From NCBI GenBank assembly GCA_044464765.1, contig JBIQKZ010000009.1, positions 1 through 64,000 on the forward strand: a DNA stretch of 64,000 bases, given 5' to 3'. The position numbers and the translations under genes are program-made. Below the pieces are notes generated by a model. It was not told the origin of the DNA. It made no database searches and was given only the letters and a program-made list of their open reading frames with translations. Position 1 is the first letter of the stretch, and every line of letters begins with the position of its first letter. Of this stretch, positions 45,469-52,254 are shown one piece after another. This DNA comes from JBIQKZ01 sp044464765 (lineage in GTDB: Bacteria; Pseudomonadota; Gammaproteobacteria; Burkholderiales; Burkholderiaceae_B).

Positions 45469-45858
45469 TTATTTCCGCCAGGCGTTCCAGGCAACAACGG
45501 CAGAGGCCAGGCCCCAGAACACCAGGTATTCAATGCCTCCGCCCGCCCAATACCAGCCTGCGCCATTTACCACGATGACGGCATAGGCCGCCACGATCAT
45601 GATGCCGACGGAAACAAGCGCGGCGTAGCGCGTAAGAACGCCGAAGGTCAGCCCGATGCCGGCCAGCAATTCGGCCACCATGGCGATGCTGACAAACACC
45701 GCGCCCGGCGCCAGGCCGGCGGCGCCAAAGAAGCCGGCAGTGCCGTCAAAGCCCACAATCTTGGAATACACATGCGGGAAATAAAACAGCCCGCACAAGA
45801 TGCGGATGAAGACCATGGATTGAGCCAACGAATGATTATTTGCCGTTGTTGTCGACAT
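45469..45858 (-). CDS. DoxX-family membrane protein
   Basis: A 129-residue inner-membrane protein with four hydrophobic segments. FIRILCGLFYFPHVYSKI, LLAGIGLTFGVLTRYAAL and the C-terminal WAGGGIEYLVFWGLA are the DoxX pattern. Function in the family is poorly defined; some members interact with redox or respiratory proteins. It converges on the hydantoinase operon and is monocistronic. Confidence 0.88.
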   Translation of the reverse strand: MSTTTANNHSLAQSMVFIRILCGLFYFPHVYSKIVGFDGTAGFFGAAGLAPGAVFVSIAMVAELLAGIGLTFGVLTRYAALVSVGIMIVAAYAVIVVNGAGWYWAGGGIEYLVFWGLASAVVAWNAWRK

Positions 45859-46337
45859 AATGACCTCCGTACCTGCGTATATCGCCGGCGGATGCAGGCG
45901 AATAGTTGTATCAGGATATTATCGGGTGGCTTTGTGAAGTGAGTTTGAGAAATATCAAGATTTGGTCTTCCTCAACCCCATAATAGGGCTTCCCGGAAAA
46001 CGGGTGTAAATGGGCTATTAAACGGAGGTTGTGAGACCGGTTGGAACTGCTGACAGTGGTTATTATCGTCAAGTCGGTTGCCTTGCCTGGCAACACGGAA
46101 GACGCCAATAGGCGTCCATAGAGCCCACATCACTTTCCGATGCAGAAGGCGTGGATGAGACTTATCTGTCACCACGCAGGCTGAAACGGGAGTAATCGAG
46201 GGTATTATTGCTTGCATGATTCGCGCCCTTGCCCTGGCAGGACATCGCGCTGATCGAAAACCACATCTGGCAATCGCATCGGGAACTGGGTTGTGGTGCG
46301 CTTAGTGGCCCACCCATTCACCGGTCAAGACATTTCT
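45859..46337. other. Gene-poor stretch containing the left attachment repeat
   Basis: I see no credible gene. A short hairpin GACGCC-AATA-GGCGTC (46101-46116) lies just outside the att-like repeat at 46124-46147. Inside the repeat, the plus strand reads a fragment PWQDIALIENHIWQSHRELG (about 46240-46300) in a frame different from the next gene, which may be a relic of an older coding region. Confidence 0.5.
46124..46147 (-). repeat. Left att-like direct repeat (displaced mnmE 3' end)
   Basis: On the minus strand it reads codons for F-C-I-G-K then TGA, followed by TGTGGG. It matches the end of mnmE in 20 of 24 positions, mostly differing at third codon positions. The codons before it do not continue as MnmE. 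Confidence 0.75.
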
Positions 46338-47369
46338 CCCATGATGAAAGAATCACTGCGAGACTGGAAGCCTGAATTGCGTCGAGCACTGATGAAAGTT
46401 CGACCAGAGTACTTTTCCTGGCCGCAAGAGCAGCAGGAGCGCTACGGCGTTGCGATTCCTGTGGACGACCGAAAGCGGCTGGATGTTGTGCTGATGCAGG
46501 AGCTGTTCGGAAAGACGAACATGCCGGATGAGCAGACTGAAAAGCGCGCTGATCGACTCTCCAGTGATGAGCTGAATCTCTGGAACGAAACCGTTTTGCC
46601 GTTGACGGGTATCGGTGAGGATCACTTCTTCCTCAACGAACACTTTTGCGAAGGCGACTCCATCCTTCATTATCAGACGCTGCGGGAATACGATGAGAGC
46701 GACTACCGCTGGCAGGAAGAGCAACGCCAGAAGGAATGCGCACACTACATCACTAAGCCATATCGCGGCTACCTGTATCTGGGCTGGGCGCGACTTTTCG
46801 TCGATGGGAAATTCACCTATGCCACCCTGTCTATGGCGGCAGGTTATCTGAATTCGCTTATCGACGAGTATGGCGGCGACTTGCTCGAACAGCGGATTCC
46901 GCACCGATACGTTCCTGGCCCGCATCATGGCGAACGGGTCGGCGACAACACACGATGGGACATGCGCATCAGCGCTGGCGGGCAGGAAGATTTACTGGAG
47001 GAGCTGCGCGAGCGCTTGTGGGGCTATGCGCGGGCTTGTCACGAAGCTCTGGGTGAAAGCTGGGATGCACGCGGCCTGAGCGGCGTCTATATCCTTGATG
47101 AATCTTGTGATCGCGAGCGCAACCTGCACCTGATCTTTACCGACAAGCAGGCACTTTCCCGTGTACGCTTTCGTTCCTTCATGCGCGACTGTCGCGCCAT
47201 GAGCCGAAGCGTCGCTGAACTACATCAAGCAATCGATGAAGAAAAAGCGGCGCTAGCCGACTTTATTGAAGCGCAGCATGCGGAAGTTTTGCGCGATCAT
47301 GATCCGAAGGTGCGACGCTTGCGAAAACGCAACAAGGTGATGATTTCTAAGAAGGTGGAAGATGGCTAA
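46338..47369 (+). CDS. Unrecognised protein encoded directly before DarT
   Basis: I do not recognise this 343-residue protein. It is rich in W, Y, R and E, has no signal peptide, no clear membrane segment and no nucleotide-binding loop. Landmarks are PYRGYLYLGWARLFVDGKF, PGPHHGERVGDNTRWDMRIS and a charged, probably coiled C-terminus (residues about 285-340). Its stop codon overlaps the DarT start by eight bases, so the two are co-translated. An in-frame GTG at 46293 would add 15 residues. It may be a third part of the DarTG system. Confidence 0.75.
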   Translation, partial: PMMKESLRDWKPELRRALMKVRPEYFSWPQEQQERYGVAIPVDDRKRLDVVLMQELFGKTNMPDEQTEKRADRLSSDELNLWNETVLPLTGIGEDHFFLNEHFCEGDSILHYQTLREYDESDYRWQEEQRQKECAHYITKPYRGYLYLGWARLFVDGKFTYATLSMAAGYLNSLIDEYGGDLLEQRIPHRYVPGPHHGERVGDNTRWDMRISAGGQEDLLEELRERLWGYARACHEALGESWDARGLSGVYILDESCDRERNLHLIFTDKQALSRVRFRSFMRDCRAMSRSVAELHQAIDEEKAALADFIEAQHAEVLRDHDPKVRRLRKRNKVMISKKVEDG

Positions 47370-48012
47370 TCATTACCCGAACCTCAACCCACAGAAGGCG
47401 CTGATCTGGCGCATTGTCCATCACGACAACTTGTCGTGGATTCTGGATAACGGTCTGCACAGTGGGAAAGGCGGTGTGCAGACTTCATGTTGGGTGAGCA
47501 TCGGCAACCCCGAGTTGATCGATAAGCGTGCCAATCATCCTGTGCCATTGCCACCCGGTGGTTTTCTGAACGATTACGTGCCATTTTACTTCACCCCATT
47601 TTCTCCGATGCTTCGTAACATCAGTACAGGCTGGGGTGGTATTCAGCGGCGGCCCAATGAGGAGATCGTGATTCTTGTTTCCAGCCTGCACCATATCGCT
47701 ACACAGGGATTGCCGTTCCTGTTCACCGACAGCCACGCCTATTATCAGTGGGCGAACTTCTACTCGGACTTGGCGGATCTGGACAAGATTGACTGGCCTT
47801 TGCTTCAGGCACGGGACTTCCGGCGTGACCCGGACGACCCGGGCAAGTTCGAGCGATATCAGGCCGAGGCGTTGGTTCACCAGCACCTGCCGGTCAATGG
47901 TTTGCGCGGTATTGTGTGTTATACAGATAAATTGAGACTGGTAATCGAACAGCAGCTTCAGGCACGCAACCTGAATTTGCCAGTTTATGCCCGTACTGGT
48001 TGGTATTTCTGA
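47362..48012 (+). CDS. darT: DarT-type DNA ADP-ribosyltransferase toxin (DUF4433)
   Basis: Transfers ADP-ribose from NAD to a base in single-stranded DNA, blocking replication. The 216-residue layout follows known DarT proteins: NAD-site IWRIVHHDNLSWIL, PPGGFLNDYVPFYFTPFSPM, GLPFLFTDSHAYY, and the catalytic glutamate E169 in QAEALVHQHLP, ending in GWYF. R55 (IDKR) fits the conserved NAD-binding arginine. It overlaps both neighbours by a few bases, as expected for a toxin kept in step with its antitoxin. Confidence 0.93.
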   Translation: MANHYPNLNPQKALIWRIVHHDNLSWILDNGLHSGKGGVQTSCWVSIGNPELIDKRANHPVPLPPGGFLNDYVPFYFTPFSPMLRNISTGWGGIQRRPNEEIVILVSSLHHIATQGLPFLFTDSHAYYQWANFYSDLADLDKIDWPLLQARDFRRDPDDPGKFERYQAEALVHQHLPVNGLRGIVCYTDKLRLVIEQQLQARNLNLPVYARTGWYF

Positions 48013-49079
48013 TGATTACGTTTACTCAAGGCAATCTATTAGAGGCCCGCGTCGAGGTGCTGGTCAACACGGTCAACACCGTGGGTGTGATGGGCAAGGG
48101 CATCGCACTGATGTTCAAGGAGCGTTTTTCCGAAAACTTCCGTCGCTACGCCATTGCCTGCAAGGCCAAGGAAGTACGCACGGGTACGATGTTCGTCACC
48201 GAGGTGACCGAATTGGATGGCCCTCGTTGGATCGTCAATTTCCCGACCAAGCAGCATTGGCGCGGTAACTCGAAAATCGAATGGATCACCGAAGGACTGC
48301 AAGACTTGCGCCGCTTTCTGATCGAGAACAAGGTCAAATCCATCGCCATCCCTCCGCTCGGTGCAGGCAATGGCGGTCTGGACTGGTCGGAAGTGCGGCC
48401 TCAAATCGAGCAGGCGTTGGCCGGCCTGGATACTGAAATCCTCGTGTTCGAGCCAACCCAGAAGTACCAGAACGTTGCCAAGCGCGCTGGCGTGGAGAAG
48501 TTGACTCCGGCCCGTGCCCTGATTGCCGAGTTGGTGCGCCGGTATTGGGTGTTGGGCATGGAATGCAGCTTGTTGGAGATCCAGAAACTGGCGTGGTTCC
48601 TCGAACGTTCCATCGAGCGCACTGGCCTGAGGCCGCTGGATTTGCGTTTCGTGCCGCATAAATACGGCCCCTACGCTGACCGTCTGCGCCACCTGCTGGA
48701 AGGGCTAGATGGGAGTTATCTCCACTGCGATAAGCGCATCAGTGATGCCGACCCGCTGGACGTGATCTGGTTCGACGACGCCCGCAAAACCTTCGTCCAG
48801 TCTTATCTCAAGAGCGAAGCCAAGGACTATGTCTCTGCGCTGGAAGCCACGGCAGCACTGATTGATGGCTTCGAGTCACCTTACGGTCTGGAGCTACTGG
48901 CCACTGTAGACTGGCTGCTTTCTCAGGAAGGCGTTGCGCCAACGGTGCCCACGGTGCGCGCAGGACTGCACCATTGGCGTGGTGGGCCAGATTCGGTGGC
49001 TCGCAAGAACAGATTATTCGACGACCGTGCACTGGGCATCGCGTTGGAGCGGCTGGCACCAAGTGCGGCGACTGCCTGA
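48012..49079 (+). CDS. darG: DarG antitoxin (macrodomain DNA ADP-ribosylglycohydrolase)
   Basis: Removes the ADP-ribose added by DarT. The macrodomain is in residues about 1-155, with NTVNTVGVMGKGIALMFK and IAIPPLGAGNGGLDW as ligand loops. The C-terminal part (EIQKLAWFLERSIE onward) is the usual DarG extension that may also bind DarT directly. The start overlaps the DarT stop as TGATG. Length 355 is normal. The gene is intact, so the pair is probably functional. Confidence 0.93.
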   Translation: MITFTQGNLLEARVEVLVNTVNTVGVMGKGIALMFKERFSENFRRYAIACKAKEVRTGTMFVTEVTELDGPRWIVNFPTKQHWRGNSKIEWITEGLQDLRRFLIENKVKSIAIPPLGAGNGGLDWSEVRPQIEQALAGLDTEILVFEPTQKYQNVAKRAGVEKLTPARALIAELVRRYWVLGMECSLLEIQKLAWFLERSIERTGLRPLDLRFVPHKYGPYADRLRHLLEGLDGSYLHCDKRISDADPLDVIWFDDARKTFVQSYLKSEAKDYVSALEATAALIDGFESPYGLELLATVDWLLSQEGVAPTVPTVRAGLHHWRGGPDSVARKNRLFDDRALGIALERLAPSAATA

Positions 49080-49102
49080 TCCCGCAACTACCTCCGAAAG
49101 CA

Positions 49103-49167
49103 ATCCATTGTTGCACCCCTTCCCTTCATCCCTGCAATGCACGAAGGGAAGGGGTGCAACAATGGAT
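49103..49167. repeat. Perfect 25-base inverted repeat after darG
   Basis: Arms 49103-49127 and 49143-49167 are exact complements, with a 15-base loop. The left arm starts ATCCATTGTTGCACCCC. It lies 24 bases after the darG stop. It could be a strong terminator hairpin, though no T-run follows, or the fused ends of a lost element. Confidence 0.85.
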
Positions 49168-49294
49168 ATGCATAGTCTATAGTGCATACCATGATCCGAA
49201 CCGACTCCATACAGATCACGCTGGCAATCCTCCTAGACTCGACCGCTGTCTGGAACAGCGCACGGCTTTCCTGCGACGAACGAACCCTTGGCCG

Positions 49295-49411
49295 GCACCA
49301 GTGCTGGATGCCGAGGATCGTCTGCTGGCAACCCAGCAGCAACAGACAACGGCGCTCTACACGCAGGCAAAGGCGACGGTATGGCTCAACAAAGCGGCTG
49401 CAGCGATGTAG
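49295..49411 (+). pseudogene. C-terminal fragment of an RND efflux outer-membrane factor (NodT-like)
   Basis: The frame APVLDAEDRLLATQQQQTTA with LYTQAKATVWLNKAAAAM-stop is the usual C-terminus of outer-membrane efflux lipoproteins (LDAxRxLLxxQQ). Everything upstream is missing and there is no start. Confidence 0.6.
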
Positions 49412-49437
49412 CGAGCCGGATAGGAAAGGAATGCAAT

Positions 49438-49536
49438 ATGAAACGCGTAGTGGTGACAGGGATGGGGATCGTCTCTCCATTGGGATGTGGCGTGGATGCT
49501 GTCTGGCGTAGGTTCCTGGATGTAAAACGGCAGTAA
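49438..49536 (+). pseudogene. N-terminal fragment of a beta-ketoacyl synthase (FabF-like)
   Basis: MKRVVVTGMGIVSPLGCGVD followed by AVWRRFLDVKRQ-stop is the start of a FabF-type condensing enzyme, cut after 32 codons. A good ribosome binding site (AGGAAAGGA) precedes it. Confidence 0.75.
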
Positions 49537-49679
49537 TGGAACTCCGCCATCTACGCCATTTCCTGGCGGTCGCTGAAGAGCTGAACTTCAGCCGTGCTGC
49601 CGAGCGGCTGCATATCGAGCAGTCGCCACTGTCGCGTTCCATTCGCCAACTGGAAGACGACCTCGGTGTCTGCCCTTGA
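49536..49679 (+). pseudogene. N-terminal fragment of a LysR-family regulator
   Basis: A 47-codon start of a LysR protein (MELRHLRHFLAVAEELNFSR, AAERLHIEQSPLSRSIRQLE, DDLG). It is cut off where the sequence switches to the opposite-strand hsdR fragment near 49673. The ATG overlaps the stop of the fabF fragment as TAATG. Confidence 0.8.
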
Positions 49680-49914
49680 CCTCCAGTTCCTTGGCAAGGC
49701 TGTCGAGCACTGTGGCTTCGGTCTTGGTGCCGAGCAGAGCTTGAAGCTGCGCCCATTTCGTGGCCTGGCTGTCTTTCAGAAAGCTGGTCACATCACCGGG
49801 AAACAGCGCCAGCAATTCGTCATAATCGGTGGGCGGGCGTTTGACGTAGCCACCTGTGCCGATTAGTCCGGCTTCAATCGCGGTTTCAAAATCGTGTTCG
49901 GTGTGGCCTGCCAT
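49673..49914 (-). pseudogene. N-terminal fragment of a type I restriction subunit (HsdR)
   Basis: MAGHTEHDFETAIEAGLIGT, YDELLALFPGDVTSFLKDSQ and TVLDSLAKELEVKG match the start of HsdR-type restriction subunits. About 80 residues remain before the sequence breaks into the LysR fragment. An AGGGGAAGT ribosome binding site precedes the ATG. Confidence 0.75.
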
Positions 49915-49922
49915 ACTTCCCC

Positions 49923-50244
49923 TCAAACTGTATTTACAGAGTCATTTTCAAGATCATCAAGCCCGAGCGCTTCAATCTCATCATAGCGATAGTGTCTAGG
50001 TGATGACCCAGTCGCCATCCTGGATGTCGTTAACGAAGCGCCAGACCTGGGATGCGCCCGACACCACCGTCCCTTGCTTTGCCGGTGGCTCGGCAGATTG
50101 GTACAGGGCGATTAGCTGCTTGCGTCCGACACCGGGTTTGGCATGAGCTGCCAATTGATTCCAGCCTACAGCCGCCACACCGCGCTCTCGAAAGGCGTCA
50201 TACAAGCTTCCGCCTTCGCCGCGCACCATCCACATCCGTGCCAT
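49923..50244 (-). pseudogene. Mrr-like restriction protein, N-terminal fragment with displaced tail
   Basis: MARMWMVRGEGGSLYDAFRE, GVAAVGWNQLAAHAKPGVGR and GASQVWRFVNDIQDGDWVIT form the N-terminal domain seen in some Mrr-type restriction proteins. It ends in a stop at 49996. Directly after it, 49923-49990 reads RYDEIEALGLDDLENDSVNT then V-stop, which looks like the end of the same or a neighbouring gene, so a large internal deletion is likely. Confidence 0.65.
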
Positions 50245-50270
50245 TGCATTCCCCCTCTTATTCGTAGCCA

Positions 50271-50588
50271 TCAATCCAGCACCACCAGAAACTCTGTCGC
50301 CAGCGCTGTCGGCTGAACATCTCGAACATTGCGCTGGAGCGATACCAGGCCGTAATTGGACATCAGCTTCAGGGTGCGCGACAGGTTCGGCACCTTGCGG
50401 CCGCTGAGTTCGGCAAGTTCGGTCAGGGACTTGGGTTGTTTTTCATGGATCAGGCGTAGCAGGCGACGGTTGTCGTCCGATAGCACCGCTGCCAGTGATG
50501 CCAGGGACGGAAACCAAATGCTGGGCGTTTCACTTCCTTGCGGTGACGAGCCTTCTGGCTGTCGGATACCCACAATGCAGCGCTTCAT
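50271..50588 (-). CDS. HTH DNA-binding protein (HVO_A0114-like)
   Basis: A 105-residue winged-helix protein. PSIWFPSLASLAAVLSDDNR is the conserved lead-in, and SLTELAELSGRKVPNLSRTL followed by KLMSNYGLVSLQRN is the helix-turn-helix. Relatives are usually paired with a small toxin-like gene (DUF6516), giving an antitoxin-like role. No such partner is visible here. I chose the ATG at 50588; the frame opens at 50624. Confidence 0.75.
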   Translation of the reverse strand: MKRCIVGIRQPEGSSPQGSETPSIWFPSLASLAAVLSDDNRRLLRLIHEKQPKSLTELAELSGRKVPNLSRTLKLMSNYGLVSLQRNVRDVQPTALATEFLVVLD

Positions 50589-50768
50589 GATCGTGAACCC
50601 AATGATACGTTGATTTACAATCATATCAGTATCTGATAATCATCGTCGATTGCAAATGCCTGCCACAAAGGAAAAGGCAGAGGCAAGGGCAACCAAGAGG
50701 CACCGGCCCTGCCTAAAAAGGGAAAAGGCCACCCTCAAGCAGAAGCAGCACCGATCACCAGCCTGGGC

Positions 50769-50792
50769 CCCACATCACTTCCCAATACAAAA
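50769..50792 (-). repeat. Right att-like direct repeat (native mnmE 3' end)
   Basis: It covers the last five codons and stop of mnmE plus the next bases. The core CCCACATCACTT (plus strand) is identical to the left repeat at 46124. Confidence 0.75.
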
Positions 50793-52253
50793 ACTCGAAA
50801 AAATCTCGCCGAGCAGGTCGTCGCTGGTGAATTGGCCGGTGATGGAGCTTAGGGATTCGTGGGACAGGCGGAGCTCTTCGGCGAACAGGTCGAGCACACT
50901 GTCGTTGTGGCTGGCGTGTTCGGCCGCGAGGCTGAGGTGCTCGTTGGCCTGGTTCAGGGCGGTCAGGTGGCGCTCGCGGGCCAGCCAGGGCGATTCCATG
51001 CCTGGGCTCCAGCCGGCAATGTCCAGCAAGCGTTGACGAAGCTCGTCGAGGCCTTGACCGGTCTTGGCTGAGACCATAAGGATCGATGCCGGTTCAAGAA
51101 CGGCAGGAAGGTTGTCCTGACGATTGACGTTGTCTAAGGGGGCCTTGCCATCCTGGTGGGCGGGGGTGGAAGGCGCCGGGTGGATGCCGGTTGGGCCGCC
51201 TGCCGTCAACTGGCGCGCATGGGTTTCATCGACCAGATCAATCTTGTTGAACACCTTCAGGACCGGGGTGCGCGCAGGCAGCCTTTGGGTGATTGCGCTA
51301 TCCAGTTCGTCGTTGTGTGAACGGATGTCTTGAAGATGGATGATGACGTCGGCCTTTTCTATTTCAGACCAACTGCGTGCGATGCCGATGCTTTCCACGG
51401 TGTCGTCGGTGTCGCGCAGGCCGGCGGTGTCGACGATGTGCAGGGGCACGCCCTGTATGTGAATTTGCTGCACGACCTTGTCGCGGGTGGTGCCGGCAAT
51501 GGGGGTGACGATGGCGACTTCATCGCCCGCCAGCGCATTAAGCAGGCTGGACTTGCCGACATTGGGCTGGCCGGCCAGCACGACGTGCAGGCCTTCGCGC
51601 AGGATCATGCCTTGGCGCGCCTGGCGGATAACATCGGCCAGATTCTGCTGAATACCTTGCAAGGCCTCGGCCGCCTGGTATTTTTCAAGGAAATCGATCT
51701 CTTCTTCGGGGAAGTCCAGCGTGGCTTCGACCAACATGCGCAGGTGTACGATGCGGTCGGCCAGGTCGTTGACCAGATTGGAAAACGTGCCGCTGAGCGA
51801 GGCCATGGCGCTGCGCGCGGCGGCTTCCGACGAGGCGTCGATCAGATCGGCAACGGCTTCAGCCTGCGCCAGGTCGAGACGATCGTTCAGAAAAGCGCGC
51901 TGGGTGAATTCGCCGGGCTGGGCATGGCGCAGACCAAAAGGTTGGCCGGCTTGCAGACAGCGTTCAAGCAAACGACGCAGCACGGCGGGGCCGCCGTGGC
52001 CTTGCAGTTCCAGCACGTCTTCGCCGGTGTACGAATGCGGCCCTTTGAAGAACAGCACGATGCCGGCATCGATGGCCTGGCCCTGCTGATCGTGGAAGGT
52101 CAGGTAGTGCGCGTGCCTGGGTGTCAGGGGTGTATCGAAGAGTTGTTCAGCGATCGGGGCCAGGTCGGCCCCGGAAATACGAACCACGCCGATACCGCCC
52201 CGCCCGGGGGCGGTGGCGATAGCGGCGATGGGTTGATGCAGCGACAGCGACAC
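50775..52253 (-). CDS. mnmE: tRNA modification GTPase MnmE (TrmE)
   Basis: Acts with MnmG on U34 of tRNAs. The N-terminal folate-binding domain (GGIGVVRISG, HSYTGEDVLELQGHGG), the G domain (GQPNVGKSSLLN, DTAGLRDT, NKID) and the C-terminal FCIGK are intact. At 492 residues it is about 40 longer than usual. The extra residues lie between NKID and SAKTGQGLDEL and are rich in Pro, Gly and Asn. It starts with GTG one base after the catalase stop. Its 3' end serves as the island's attachment site. Confidence 0.95.
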   Translation of the reverse strand: MSLSLHQPIAAIATAPGRGGIGVVRISGADLAPIAEQLFDTPLTPRHAHYLTFHDQQGQAIDAGIVLFFKGPHSYTGEDVLELQGHGGPAVLRRLLERCLQAGQPFGLRHAQPGEFTQRAFLNDRLDLAQAEAVADLIDASSEAAARSAMASLSGTFSNLVNDLADRIVHLRMLVEATLDFPEEEIDFLEKYQAAEALQGIQQNLADVIRQARQGMILREGLHVVLAGQPNVGKSSLLNALAGDEVAIVTPIAGTTRDKVVQQIHIQGVPLHIVDTAGLRDTDDTVESIGIARSWSEIEKADVIIHLQDIRSHNDELDSAITQRLPARTPVLKVFNKIDLVDETHARQLTAGGPTGIHPAPSTPAHQDGKAPLDNVNRQDNLPAVLEPASILMVSAKTGQGLDELRQRLLDIAGWSPGMESPWLARERHLTALNQANEHLSLAAEHASHNDSVLDLFAEELRLSHESLSSITGQFTSDDLLGEIFSSFCIGK

Positions 52254-52254
52254 T

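Larger units (their letters stand above)
46124..50792. mobile_element. Genomic island at the 3' end of mnmE (integrase lost)
   Basis: A 4.7-kb segment bounded by imperfect direct repeats. The right repeat is the real end of mnmE (codons for FCIGK-stop plus downstream bases). The left repeat recreates the same codons and stop, with 20 of 24 bases equal and a 12-base identical core CCCACATCACTT. The 3' end of mnmE/trmE is the known attachment site of the SGI1 family of integrative elements. Inside lie an intact DarTG pair and several gene fragments. No integrase, excisionase or transposase is visible, so it is probably a decayed or dependent element. Confidence 0.72.

Noticed and set aside
46101..46116. 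Hairpin GACGCC-AATA-GGCGTC as a terminator
   Set aside because: Short stem and no T-run; kept only as a note beside the att repeat.
49088..49756. 222-codon minus-strand frame through the island graveyard
   Set aside because: It runs through the 25-base hairpin and across several gene-fragment junctions, so it is a chance frame.
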